NCBI GenBank assembly: GCA_947243855.1
Contig: CAMXIK010000006.1
Coordinates: 62,001 to 126,000, forward strand
Direction: 5' to 3'
From: an uncultured Lachnospiraceae bacterium
GTDB lineage: Bacteria > Bacillota > Clostridia > Lachnospirales > Lachnospiraceae
DNA length: 64,000 nucleotides
Shown here: positions 49,759 to 58,105 of the stretch, piece by piece
How positions within the stretch are numbered: the first letter of the stretch is position 1
Layout of the letters: each line of letters opens with the position of its first letter
Made by a program: the position numbers and the translations under genes
Notes under the pieces: generated by a model
What the model was told of the DNA's origin: nothing
Databases searched by the model: none
What the model saw: the letters and a program-made list of their open reading frames with translations, nothing else

Positions 49759-50812
49759 TCCAGTGTAACAGTTCCTCTCTGAGCGTATGTAAAAGCTCCT
49801 GCTCCGGCACTTTTCTTACTATCTCGCCCCGCTTGATCAAAAGGCCTTCCCCGATTCCGCCGGCAATGCCGATATCGGCTTCCTTTGCCTCGCCGGGACC
49901 GTTCACCGCACAGCCCATAACCGCCACCTTGATATCCAGTGGAATGTCCTGCACCATATCCTCCACCTGTCCTGCCAATCCGATCAGGTCGATCTTCGTC
50001 CGGCCGCAGGTCGGGCAGGAAACCACCTCAATGCCGCCCTTTCTCAGCCCCAGCGTGCGCAGAATCAGCTTCGCGGATTTGATTTCCTCCGCCGGATCGC
50101 CCGTCAAAGACACCCGTATGGTATCGCCAATGCCCTGATTTAAAATCAGCCCAAGGCCGATGGCCGACTTAATGTTTCCGCTGTTCACCGTACCCGACTC
50201 CGTAATCCCTACATGCAGCGGATAATTCGTCTTCTCCGCCAGCATTTCATGAGCTTTGACGCACATCATCACGTCGGATGACTTAATGCTGATGACAAGG
50301 TTGTCATATCCGCAGTCCTCTATCATACCCACCTTATCCAGCGCGCTTTCCACGATTCCCTCTGCAGTTACACCGTGATATTTCTCCACAAGCCCACGCT
50401 CCAAAGAACCGCTGTTTACTCCCACGCGGATCGGAATGTTGCGCTCCTTCGCCGCCGCAACGACCTCGGCCACTTTTTCCTTCCCGCCGATGTTGCCCGG
50501 ATTGATGCGGATTTTGTCCGCTCCGTTTTCGATAGCCGCAATGGCCATCCGGTAGTCGAAATGGATATCCGCCACCAACGGAATGTGAATCTGTTTTTTC
50601 ATCTCAGCAAGCGCCTTTGCCGCCTCTTCGTTCGGCACTGTACAGCGGATAATCTCACAGCCCGCTTTCTCAAGCCGCAGAATCTGCGCTGTCGTAGCCG
50701 CCACATCCTCCGTTGGCGTATTGGTCATAGACTGGATTAAAATAGGGTTTCCCCCGCCGATTTTCCTGTCCCCGATGGTAATCACTTTCGTTTGTTCTCT
50801 ATGATTTTTCAC
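49751..50812 (-). CDS. ispG: 4-hydroxy-3-methylbut-2-enyl diphosphate synthase (IspG/GcpE)
   Basis: The 353-residue [4Fe-4S] enzyme performs the penultimate step of the MEP isoprenoid pathway. Cluster ligands are visible in S-C-P-T-C-G-R near 263-266 and G-C-A-V-N-G-P-G-E near 297-305. Q-S-M-T-N-T-P-T near 25-32 and D-I-H-F-D near 78-82 are typical. The GTG at 50810-50812 directly after GGAGGGAAAA is the start; no ATG lies between it and the upstream promoter region in a usable place. dxr and uppS of the same pathway are in the same region. Confidence 0.95.
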   Translation of the reverse strand: MKNHREQTKVITIGDRKIGGGNPILIQSMTNTPTEDVAATTAQILRLEKAGCEIIRCTVPNEEAAKALAEMKKQIHIPLVADIHFDYRMAIAAIENGADKIRINPGNIGGKEKVAEVVAAAKERNIPIRVGVNSGSLERGLVEKYHGVTAEGIVESALDKVGMIEDCGYDNLVISIKSSDVMMCVKAHEMLAEKTNYPLHVGITESGTVNSGNIKSAIGLGLILNQGIGDTIRVSLTGDPAEEIKSAKLILRTLGLRKGGIEVVSCPTCGRTKIDLIGLAGQVEDMVQDIPLDIKVAVMGCAVNGPGEAKEADIGIAGGIGEGLLIKRGEIVRKVPEQELLHTLREELLHWNE

Positions 50813-50866
50813 TTTTCCCTCCGTGCCTCTGCCATGCAGAGAATGCCTGTTCACACTTCTCACCTT

Positions 50867-50895
50867 ATTATATAGGAAAACGTCCTCCAAAACAA
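50867..50895 (-). promoter_or_regulatory. Promoter of the ispG-polC operon
   Basis: Minus-strand TTGTTT (50890-50895), 17-base spacer, perfect TATAAT (50867-50872). It lies just after the kinase gene, so ispG-polC is transcribed independently of it. Confidence 0.65.
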
Positions 50896-50928
50896 CTTCC
50901 GACTACCAATCGCGCCAATTTATTACAG

Positions 50929-51801
50929 TCATTCAACCAAAAAACGGAAAAAATTCCCGTTTCCCGCAGCAGCCAAACAAACCTGTTTTTCCACATGCCG
51001 CACAAATTCCTTCTTTCTGACGCCCCCTCGCCTTCCCCGCCGTTCCAGATCCCGGACGATTTCCGAAACCACCTGATAACGCTCCTTTGGCGCTTCGGCG
51101 ATACAGCGGGCAATGATCTCTACTAATTCCGCAGAGAGCAGCGGGTTGTAACAGGAAGGAGAAAGCGCGTCATAAGAAGCCGTAGGCTCCGCACCCGTGA
51201 CCAGATAGCGAAGAGTCTTTCCAAAGGCGTAAATATCGCTCCGCTCATCCGCCCATGCCCTCTTCCCCGCCTCCGGCCTCTGCTCCGGCGCGGCAAATGC
51301 CCTTGTGTACGCCATTCTTTCAACTTCCCGCTCCCCGAAGCTCTGAAAGGCCGCCGCCCCGAAATCCACCAGTCTGACCAAACCGTCCCTGCACACCATA
51401 ATATTGTCCGGTCTCAGGTCTCTATAAATAACAGGCGTTTCTCTTGTGTGCAGATAGGCGAGCACATCTAGGAGCGCGCCCGCCCAGAGACGTGCCTGCT
51501 CCTCTCCCACAGCGCCTTTGACCTGAATATACTTATGTAAACTAATTCCCGCAATATATTCCATGACAAGATACCAGCCCTCTTCATAAAACAGCTCATA
51601 AACCACCGGCAGCATCGGGTGTCGCAGATCGCGCAGAAAGGCCGCTTCCTGAACGTTCTGTTTTTCTTCACCGTCCCACAACTGCTTCACCGCCACAAGA
51701 CGGGACAGGCTCTCGTCCTCGGCCAGATAAACCCGGCCTTCGCCGCCCTCTCCCAGCACACCCTTAATTCTGTATTTTCCCAGTTTGTCATTTTCCTTCA
51801 T
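50929..51801 (-). CDS. Soluble Ser/Thr protein kinase (Hanks type, no PASTA)
   Basis: The 290-residue protein is almost entirely a kinase domain: Gly-rich loop G-E-G-G-E-G-R-V near 17-24, Lys39 in A-V-K, catalytic loop Y-R-D-L-R-P-D-N near 126-133 (Asp128), D-F-G near 146-148, and an A-P-E-Q motif. Two features differ from standard bacterial kinases: the HRD histidine is Tyr and the DLKP lysine is Arg. There is no transmembrane helix or PASTA repeat, unlike PrkC, so it works in the cytosol. It follows a PP2C gene by 35 bases. The ribosome binding site is weak (AGAGGG). Confidence 0.9.
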   Translation of the reverse strand: MKENDKLGKYRIKGVLGEGGEGRVYLAEDESLSRLVAVKQLWDGEEKQNVQEAAFLRDLRHPMLPVVYELFYEEGWYLVMEYIAGISLHKYIQVKGAVGEEQARLWAGALLDVLAYLHTRETPVIYRDLRPDNIMVCRDGLVRLVDFGAAAFQSFGEREVERMAYTRAFAAPEQRPEAGKRAWADERSDIYAFGKTLRYLVTGAEPTASYDALSPSCYNPLLSAELVEIIARCIAEAPKERYQVVSEIVRDLERRGRRGGVRKKEFVRHVEKQVCLAAAGNGNFFRFLVE

Positions 51802-51836
51802 ACTTTCTTTTCTACCCTCTTTCTGTTTTATGTAAA

Positions 51837-52568
51837 CTAAACGCCAGCCCTCACATACACCGCCGACAAATTATCCGTCTCCCCGCGTTTCATACACGCC
51901 TCCCCAATCTCCGAAAGCCGCCGCGTGATCCGCTCCTCTTCCCCGGACAGCGGAAACGCCGCCGTATCAAAATGCAGGACGCTCCCCAATTCCGAATTAG
52001 AAACCCGCCGCCTGAAACCGTCCGTACACAGAAGAATCCCCTCCCCCTTCCGCAGCGATCCCATCCCGTGTTCCGGTTTAAAATACCCAAAGCTGCCCAG
52101 ACATTTGGTAAGTTCTCCCCCTGTATGGACATGATCAGTCGTCATCTGCTCTGCACGCCGCCCCCGCAGGCGGTACGCCCTGCTGTCCCCAAGATGCCAA
52201 AGTAAATACGTCCTTTCCCACAAAACCATCACCGTCATGGTGGTTCCCATGGAAATAGCCTCCTTTACCGCATGGCTTTTCAACTGCTCCTGCATATGAA
52301 AAACAAGCCTGTCCAAGGAGCGCCGGATCACCCAGAACCGCTTTCTTTGCCGGAGCATATAGAGAAGATCCCGGTAAAACCATTCCCTGAGCTGCTCCGC
52401 CACATAAGCGCTGGCCTCCTCCCCCGCAGATAGGCCGCCCATCCCGTCGCATACCGCCGCCATCAGGACTCTCCCGCGCCGCGTCAACACCTGCTGCAGC
52501 ACAAGCGCATCCTGATTTGCCCTGCCGCTTTTGCCGCCGCACCAATAGATTCCGGTTTCATACCGCAT
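51837..52568 (-). CDS. PP2C-family protein phosphatase
   Basis: The 243-residue enzyme has the PP2C motifs N-Q-D near 18-20, C-D-G-M-G-G near 40-45, M-G-T-T-M-T near 107-112, L-G-D-S-R-A-Y near 126-132, C-T-D-G-F near 179-183 and D-N-L-S-A near the end. It is a Mn2+-dependent Ser/Thr phosphatase and should counter the adjacent kinase. The start at ATG 52566-52568 follows GGTGGA; a GTG nine bases upstream is an alternative. Substrates are unknown. Confidence 0.92.
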   Translation of the reverse strand: MRYETGIYWCGGKSGRANQDALVLQQVLTRRGRVLMAAVCDGMGGLSAGEEASAYVAEQLREWFYRDLLYMLRQRKRFWVIRRSLDRLVFHMQEQLKSHAVKEAISMGTTMTVMVLWERTYLLWHLGDSRAYRLRGRRAEQMTTDHVHTGGELTKCLGSFGYFKPEHGMGSLRKGEGILLCTDGFRRRVSNSELGSVLHFDTAAFPLSGEEERITRRLSEIGEACMKRGETDNLSAVYVRAGV

Positions 52569-52623
52569 CCATTCCACCGCCTTCTTTTTAAATGTAAAAT
52601 AACAATAGTTACCCTATCTTTAG

Positions 52624-52710
52624 CCGCTAAATCACAATTTAACTTCATAGCAAAATAAGAAAATCTGCGGGATGCCCGCTAAATCTGCCTTAAAATCCCC
52701 GAACGGGATT
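52624..52710. repeat. Repeat-rich intergenic segment upstream of the PP2C gene
   Basis: CCGCTAAATC is repeated at 52624-52633 and 52676-52685, and AAATCTGC at 52661-52668 and 52681-52688. Two small hairpins are present: GCGGG-ATG-CCCGC (52667-52679) and AATCCC-CGAAC-GGGATT (52694-52710). No promoter of good quality was found in this 219-base gap, although the kinase pair must be transcribed from here or from read-through of rseP. Confidence 0.5.
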
Positions 52711-52752
52711 CGATGTGATTATCATACTATATCTTTTCCTAAAATGCAATCA

Positions 52753-52777
52753 GGCGGAAGAAATTCTTCCTTCCGCC
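52753..52777 (-). terminator. Weak terminator-like hairpin after rseP
   Basis: GGCGGAAG pairs with CTTCCGCC over eight bases around a nine-base loop, ten bases after the rseP stop. The following sequence (TGATTGCATTTTAG) has only a short T-run, so termination may be partial. Confidence 0.5.
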
Positions 52778-52787
52778 CGCTATCGGC

Positions 52788-53870
52788 TCACCGCAGCAAT
52801 CTCATAATATCGTTATACATGATGAAGACCATCAACACCATCAACACCACCAGTCCGGCGAAGTGCACCATACCCTCCTTCTCCGGCGGCACTGGTTTTC
52901 CCCTCACCACTTCCACCAGCATAAACACCAGACGGCCGCCGTCCAGCGCCGGAATCGGCAGAAGGTTCATGATCCCCAGATTGACGGAAAGAAGCACCAC
53001 AATCTCCAGCATGGTCAAAATAGCATAGGAAGTGCCAAAGTTCTCTTCTGCCTGATCATAGGTCTGCCCCACCACCTGAGCAATCCCCACCGGGCCGGCC
53101 ACATCGTCCTTCGTTACCTTCCCCCTTACCAGCATGCCCAGACTCTTGTAAGTGAGTTTCACCCAATATTCCACCTCGTAGAAACCATACTGGAACGCCT
53201 GCAGCGGGTTACAATCCAGATATGCCCCATTATCGGTCATTCCCATATAATAACGCCCGTCTTCTTCACTATACCGCGGCGTAAGGGTAGTCACGGCCTT
53301 CTCCCCGTTTCTCTCGTAGGTGATCTCCATCCTTTTGCCTTGACTCAACTGGGAAATCATGGAAATCTCCCGGTAAAAATGAATCGGCTCATGCCCGATT
53401 TTCGTAATCACGTCCCCCTGCTGCAAACCCGCCTCACTGGCGGCGGAGTCTTCCCAAACCAAACCCACTACCGGCAAGTCAGCCCCCTTAAATACGGTCA
53501 AAACCACCGCCACAAGAAACGCCAGAATGAAATTAAAGAAAGGGCCTGCAAAAACAGTGGCGATCCGCGCCCAGACGCCAGCCTCCGTAAAGGCCACGCC
53601 CTCTCCTGATTCCGCGCGTTCCTCACTGATCCCTTTCTCCCGTTCCAGACCGTCCTCGCCCTCAAACATACAGGCGCCGCCAAAGGGCAGAAGCTTTAAG
53701 GAACATTTTGTCCCTCCCGCCATGAAGGAAAAAAGGGTAGGCCCCATGCCTACGGCAAACTCCACCACCCGGATTCCGTTCTTCCTGCCGATCAGGAAAT
53801 GTCCCAGCTCATGGGAAATCACCACAAGTCCAAATATAATGATAAATAAAATAATCGTTCGAATAATCAT
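52788..53870 (-). CDS. rseP: Site-2-type intramembrane zinc metalloprotease RseP
   Basis: The 360-residue membrane protease has H-E-L-G-H at 20-24 in its first helix and a PDZ domain at roughly 110-200 (G-L-Q-Q-G-D-V-I-T-K-I-G). The conserved N-L-L-P-I-P-A-L-D-G-G-R near 310-321 provides the third metal ligand. It cleaves membrane regulators within the bilayer, as RasP does in Bacillus. The start at ATG 53868-53870 overlaps the end of dxr's stop region by a few bases; GGAG lies 12 bases before it. It is the last gene of the uppS-cdsA-dxr-rseP operon. Confidence 0.94.
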   Translation of the reverse strand: MIIRTIILFIIIFGLVVISHELGHFLIGRKNGIRVVEFAVGMGPTLFSFMAGGTKCSLKLLPFGGACMFEGEDGLEREKGISEERAESGEGVAFTEAGVWARIATVFAGPFFNFILAFLVAVVLTVFKGADLPVVGLVWEDSAASEAGLQQGDVITKIGHEPIHFYREISMISQLSQGKRMEITYERNGEKAVTTLTPRYSEEDGRYYMGMTDNGAYLDCNPLQAFQYGFYEVEYWVKLTYKSLGMLVRGKVTKDDVAGPVGIAQVVGQTYDQAEENFGTSYAILTMLEIVVLLSVNLGIMNLLPIPALDGGRLVFMLVEVVRGKPVPPEKEGMVHFAGLVVLMVLMVFIMYNDIMRLLR

Positions 53871-53877
53871 CAAAGCG

Positions 53878-55026
53878 CTATTCTCCAAATTTCTGTCTGA
53901 TATACTCGTAAGTTTCCGCTTCCGCCGCCAAAATCTCTTCCAGCGTAGGATTTTCTGTTACACGGTGGGCGTCCATTGCCGCCTCGATCAACTCCGGAAT
54001 CTGCAAAAAGCGAATTCGTTTCTCCAAAAACAAAGCCACCGCCTTTTCGTTCGCCGCATTGAATACGGTTGGCAGGGAGCCGCCTCTCCTTGCGGCCCGG
54101 TAAGCCAATGCAAGGCCCTGAAAGGTGTCCATGTCCGGCTTTTCAAAAGTAAGGCTTCCAAGTTTACATAAGTCTACCCGATCAATGTCCATCGGTCTTC
54201 TGTCTGGATAAAACAACGCGTACTGAATCGGAAGCTTCATATCCGGCGCGCCCATCTGTCCCATGATCCCGCCATCCGCATACTGCACCGCAGAATGCAG
54301 AATACTTTGGGGATGCACCACTACCTCGATCTGGTCAAGCGCTACGTCGAACAGCCATTTCGCTTCCATGACTTCCAATCCCTTATTGCAAAGGGAGGCT
54401 GAATCAATGGTCACCTTCTTTCCCATAGACCAATTGGGATGCTTGAGCGCGTCCTCCACTGTCATAGCCGCAAGCTCTTTTCTTGTTTTTCCCCGGAAAG
54501 GCCCGCCGGAAGCCGTGAGCAGAATCTTTTCCACCCGCGCCCGATTCTCCCCATGCATCGACTGGAAAATGGCGCTGTGTTCGCTGTCCACGGGCAAAAT
54601 CTTGACGCCCTGCTTCTTTGCAAGCGGCATAATAATATGCCCCGCCGTCACCAGTGTCTCCTTATTGGCAAGGGCAATGTCCTTTCCGGCCTCGATCGCC
54701 GCAATGGTAGGTCTGATGCCGATCATGCCCACAATGCCGGTGACTAACACCTCCATGTCCGCCGCCGTGGATGCCTCCAAAAGCCCCTCCATACCGCTCA
54801 CAACGCGCACTGGCAGATCGCTCACCCGCGCTCTCAAATCGGCCGCCGCCTTCTCCTCCCAGAGAGCCGCCAGTTTCGGCTTAAACTCCCTGATCTGCTG
54901 CTCCAACAGCGATACGTTAGAACCCGCAGCCAGAGAAACCACCTCTAACTCTTTTTCTTTTCTGACAATATCCAGTGTCTGTGTCCCGATAGAACCGGTG
55001 GAACCCAAAATACCTATCTTCTTCAT
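53878..55026 (-). CDS. dxr: 1-deoxy-D-xylulose-5-phosphate reductoisomerase
   Basis: The 382-residue enzyme makes 2-C-methyl-D-erythritol 4-phosphate in the MEP pathway using NADPH. G-S-T-G-S-I-G-T-Q at 7-15 is the NADPH loop. A-N-K-E-T-L-V near 119-125, D-S-E-H-S-A near 147-152, S-G-G-P-F-R-G near 179-185 and V-H-P-Q-S near 248-252 are active-site motifs. It lies with uppS, cdsA and rseP, the usual arrangement. Fosmidomycin targets this family. Confidence 0.97.
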   Translation of the reverse strand: MKKIGILGSTGSIGTQTLDIVRKEKELEVVSLAAGSNVSLLEQQIREFKPKLAALWEEKAAADLRARVSDLPVRVVSGMEGLLEASTAADMEVLVTGIVGMIGIRPTIAAIEAGKDIALANKETLVTAGHIIMPLAKKQGVKILPVDSEHSAIFQSMHGENRARVEKILLTASGGPFRGKTRKELAAMTVEDALKHPNWSMGKKVTIDSASLCNKGLEVMEAKWLFDVALDQIEVVVHPQSILHSAVQYADGGIMGQMGAPDMKLPIQYALFYPDRRPMDIDRVDLCKLGSLTFEKPDMDTFQGLALAYRAARRGGSLPTVFNAANEKAVALFLEKRIRFLQIPELIEAAMDAHRVTENPTLEEILAAEAETYEYIRQKFGE

Positions 55027-55107
55027 CTTCTGTCCATCCCTTTTTCACCGTCTGAAAATGCCCTTTTTTCAGTATTTCCTGCGCAAAAATCATCCGCCGG
55101 ATGCCCT

Positions 55108-55965
55108 TCACGCTCCCGCCGACAGCACCATCGTGATAAAAATTCCGATAAACACGATGGGCGCCGCTACGATCACACTGTCAAACCGATCCATGATCCC
55201 GCCGTGGCCCGGTATCAGCTTGCCATAATCCTTGATTTCATGATCACGCTTCACCGCCGAGGCCGCCAGATCCCCCACCATGGAGACAAGCGCCCCCACC
55301 GCGCCCAGCGCCGCTGCAAAGGGCAGGGACATCTTCATTTCCGAAAAGCTGTTAATCACAAAATGCGTATAGAGAACGAACAGCAAAGCCGCTCCCGCCA
55401 CGCCGCCTACGGCCCCCTCTATCGATTTCTTCGGACTTAATTTCGGAGCCATCTTATGCTTGCCGATCAATACGCCCACACAGTAGGCGCAGGTATCGCT
55501 GCCCCAGGAAGCCAGAAACGCAAACCATACCAGATAAACGCCCTCCGTAACCCCTTCCCGCAGCAGATAGAGAAAAGACAGCATCACCGGCCCGTAAAAG
55601 AAACAAAACATAGCCGACATCACCTGATTGGCATGGTACTTCGGAAAGGCAAACACATAGACGAACAAAAAGGCAAGAAAAGCCGCCGCAATCACCAATA
55701 CCATCGTGCACAAAGCCAACTGGATATCCCTTGCCAGAGCAAGCCCCAGCGCTGCATAATAGACCAGCGTCATCACCAGCCCCACCTTGACCAGAGCGCC
55801 CGGCTCAAACTCCTCCCCGCGCACCTTACAGGCATCCGTCAGCTCCATATACGCGATCATGGAAACAAGAAAAAGCACCACCGCCAAAAGTGATCCTCCC
55901 CGCAGAAGCACCACCAGCGCGACCGCCACCAGCAGAATGCCGCTCAGTAACCTTGTTCGAAACAT
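55108..55965 (-). CDS. cdsA: Phosphatidate cytidylyltransferase
   Basis: The 285-residue membrane enzyme makes CDP-diacylglycerol from CTP and phosphatidate. About seven to eight hydrophobic helices are visible. The family signature is present near 180-200: S-D-T-C-A-Y-C-V-G, K-L-S-P-K-K-S-I-E-G-A-V-G-G. The C-terminal G-D-L-A-A-S-A-V-K-R-D-H-E-I-K-D near 230-245 also fits. GGAGGCGG precedes its ATG, which lies ten bases after uppS. Confidence 0.96.
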   Translation of the reverse strand: MFRTRLLSGILLVAVALVVLLRGGSLLAVVLFLVSMIAYMELTDACKVRGEEFEPGALVKVGLVMTLVYYAALGLALARDIQLALCTMVLVIAAAFLAFLFVYVFAFPKYHANQVMSAMFCFFYGPVMLSFLYLLREGVTEGVYLVWFAFLASWGSDTCAYCVGVLIGKHKMAPKLSPKKSIEGAVGGVAGAALLFVLYTHFVINSFSEMKMSLPFAAALGAVGALVSMVGDLAASAVKRDHEIKDYGKLIPGHGGIMDRFDSVIVAAPIVFIGIFITMVLSAGA

Positions 55966-55975
55966 CAGCCGCCTC

Positions 55976-56692
55976 CTATTCCGTGACCAGACCGTAGCGT
56001 CTGTCCCTCTTATTATATGCCGCCACCGCCTTCTCTAATTCTTCTTTTGAGAAATCAGGCCAAGCCACTGGCGTAAAATAAAATTCCGTGTAGGCAAGCT
56101 GCCAGAGCAGGAAATTGGAGATCCTCTGCTCGCCGCAGGTCCGAATCAAAAGATCTGGGTCTGGAATTCCCGCCGTATCAAGCATACCGTCAAGCCGCTC
56201 CTGCGTGATATCCTCCGGCTTTAACATCCCCTCCTGTATCTGTTCCCCAAGTCTCCTTGCGGCGCGGATAATCTCATCTCTTCCGCCATAATTTATGCCA
56301 ATCTGAAAATGAAGGCCCGTATTCTCTTTCGTCGCCTCCTCCAATTCCCCGATCCGCTTCCTGATATCCTCATCCAACCGGGATTTCTCGCCAATCACAC
56401 GCACACACATGTTATTCTTAGCCGCCGTCTTTAAACAGGTCTTCATATAATTGCGAAGAAGCCCCATCAAAGCGCTCACTTCCTCCTCCGGCCTGTTCCA
56501 GTTTTCCGTACTGAACGCATACACCGTCAGATATTGGATTCCCATACGGTAGGCCTCCTCGCAGATCACCTCCACCGTCTTTGCTCCCTGCACATGTCCG
56601 TAATTACGGGGCATCCCCTTACTCTTCGCCCATCTGCCGTTGCCATCCAAGATAATCGCTACATGCTGTGGAATTTTATTCTCTTCCGCCAT
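55976..56692 (-). CDS. uppS: Isoprenyl transferase (undecaprenyl diphosphate synthase)
   Basis: The 238-residue cis-prenyltransferase makes the C55 carrier lipid for cell-wall synthesis. I-I-L-D-G-N-G-R-W-A-K at 13-23 (catalytic Asp16), F-S-T-E-N-W-x-R-P near 66-74, G-I-N-Y-G-G-R-D near 143-150 and D-L-L-I-R-T-C-G-E-x-R-I-S-N-F near 187-201 define the family. The ATG at 56690-56692 follows GGAGAAAAG; the frame to 56710 has no site. It has its own promoter after the frr terminator. Confidence 0.96.
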   Translation of the reverse strand: MAEENKIPQHVAIILDGNGRWAKSKGMPRNYGHVQGAKTVEVICEEAYRMGIQYLTVYAFSTENWNRPEEEVSALMGLLRNYMKTCLKTAAKNNMCVRVIGEKSRLDEDIRKRIGELEEATKENTGLHFQIGINYGGRDEIIRAARRLGEQIQEGMLKPEDITQERLDGMLDTAGIPDPDLLIRTCGEQRISNFLLWQLAYTEFYFTPVAWPDFSKEELEKAVAAYNKRDRRYGLVTE

Positions 56693-56723
56693 TTCTTTTC
56701 TCCATGACATAACATTTGTTATT

Positions 56724-56752
56724 ACTATAAAGTTCTAAATTATGTAAACCAA
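56724..56752 (-). promoter_or_regulatory. Predicted promoter of the uppS-cdsA-dxr-rseP operon
   Basis: Minus-strand TTGGTT (56747-56752), 17-base spacer, TATAGT (56724-56729). Confidence 0.5.
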
Positions 56753-56772
56753 TATAACAAGCCGCCAAACAG

Positions 56773-56807
56773 AAAAAGGGCCACAAAATCTCTGATTCTG
56801 TAAGCCC
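56773..56807 (-). terminator. Terminator after frr
   Basis: GGGC/GCCC plus ACAGAATC/GATTTTGT form a stem with a small internal bulge and AGA loop, followed by CTTTTTC on the minus strand. It divides the pyrH-frr operon from uppS. Confidence 0.75.
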
Positions 56808-56814
56808 CCCATTA

Positions 56815-57366
56815 TCATACGGTCAAAATCTCTTTTGATTTCTCCTCCACCAGCTTATCCACATCCTTGATAAACTTGTCCGTCAGCTTCTGGAGCTTCT
56901 CTTCCAACTCCTTGATCTCATCCTCCGAGACCTCGGTCTTCGCCAGCTTCTTCAAGGCGTCGTTGCCGTCCCGTCTCGTGTTGCGGATCGCCACCTTATT
57001 GTCCTCGCCGCGTTTCTTAATATCCTTCACCAGCTCTTTACGGCGTTCCTCAGTGAGTTCCGGAAATACCAGACGGATCAGGGAACCGTCGTTCGTGGGC
57101 GTAATTCCCACATCGGACGCCATAATCGCCTTCTCAATCTCCTTGATCAGACTCTTCTCCCAAGGCGCAATCTGCAAAATCCTTGCCTCTGGAACTGTGA
57201 TATTGCCCACCTGCTGAATCGGTGTAGGCGTTCCGTAATAATCCACCTTAATCTTATCGAGGACATGGGGATTGGCGCGCCCCGCGCGGATCGCTCCCAG
57301 ATCGTTTACCAAAAAATCATAGGATTTCTGCATCTTTTCCTCATAAGGCTTCAGTCTCTCGTCCAT
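56815..57366 (-). CDS. frr: Ribosome recycling factor
   Basis: The 183-residue protein splits post-termination ribosomes with EF-G. A-G-R-A-N-P near 28-33, Y-Y-G-T-P-T-P near 43-49, P-W-E-K near 73-76, and V-A-I-R-N-T-R-R-D near 127-135 are characteristic. It follows pyrH by 19 bases; AGGAGGA precedes the ATG. The gene has a normal length. Confidence 0.97.
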   Translation of the reverse strand: MDERLKPYEEKMQKSYDFLVNDLGAIRAGRANPHVLDKIKVDYYGTPTPIQQVGNITVPEARILQIAPWEKSLIKEIEKAIMASDVGITPTNDGSLIRLVFPELTEERRKELVKDIKKRGEDNKVAIRNTRRDGNDALKKLAKTEVSEDEIKELEEKLQKLTDKFIKDVDKLVEEKSKEILTV

Positions 57367-57385
57367 ACTGTAATCCTCCTACCTA

Positions 57386-58081
57386 TCATACCGTCACCTT
57401 TGTGCCGTTAAACTTCCCCTTGACCGTGTTCACGATACTGTTCTCCTGATTCAGGCCGAACACCCACATGGGCATTTTATTGTCCCGTGCCAGAATAGAG
57501 GCTGTCATATCCACCACTTGAAGATTTTTTTCGATCACTTCGTCGATCGAAATCTCCTCATATTTTTGGGCGTTGGGGTTATTTCGCGGATCATCGTTAT
57601 AAACGCCGTCCACAGCCTTAGCCAGAAGGATCACATCCGCATCTACCTCAACGGCACGCAGCACCACGCCCGTATCCGTGGAAAAATAGGGATGTCCCGT
57701 ACCGCCTGCAAAAAAGACCACCATATTTTTCGAAAAATATTTGTTTGCCCTGTCTTTAGAGAAAAGCTTCGTAAAAGAGCCGCACTCAAAGGGCGTCAAA
57801 ACCGAAGTCATCATGCCCACGGAACGAAAAATTTCCGACACATAGATACAGTTCATGATCGTAGCAAGCATACCGATCTGATCCGCCTTCGTCCTGTCGA
57901 TATTTTCGCTGGATCTGCCTCGCCAGAAATTGCCGCCGCCGATGACGATACCCACCTGAATACCGTCATCCACCAACTGTTTCACCTGCATGGCGACATC
58001 CCGTACCGTCTCTTCGTCAAAGCCCATCTTTTTCTCGCCCGCAAGGGCTTCTCCGCTTAACTTCAAGAGTATACGTTTCAT
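57386..58081 (-). CDS. pyrH: UMP kinase
   Basis: The 231-residue amino-acid-kinase-fold enzyme phosphorylates UMP to UDP. K-L-S-G-E-A-L-A-G near 7-15, V-I-G-G-G-N-F-W-R-G near 46-55, and G-T-G-H-P-Y-F-S-T-D-T near 128-138 are signature regions. It is co-transcribed with frr, but the usual upstream neighbour tsf is replaced by a bactofilin gene 24 bases away. Confidence 0.97.
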   Translation of the reverse strand: MKRILLKLSGEALAGEKKMGFDEETVRDVAMQVKQLVDDGIQVGIVIGGGNFWRGRSSENIDRTKADQIGMLATIMNCIYVSEIFRSVGMMTSVLTPFECGSFTKLFSKDRANKYFSKNMVVFFAGGTGHPYFSTDTGVVLRAVEVDADVILLAKAVDGVYNDDPRNNPNAQKYEEISIDEVIEKNLQVVDMTASILARDNKMPMWVFGLNQENSIVNTVKGKFNGTKVTV

Positions 58082-58105
58082 ATTCTCACCCCTGTATGAC
58101 CGGAT

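Noticed and set aside
55027..55107. Small gene or strong terminator between cdsA and dxr
   Set aside because: The short frames there have no binding site, and the CATCC/GGATG stem is only five base pairs, so neither is supported.
54263..55228. 321-codon plus-strand frame opposite dxr and cdsA
   Set aside because: Spans two well-supported minus-strand genes and shows only Ser/Pro-rich shadow sequence.
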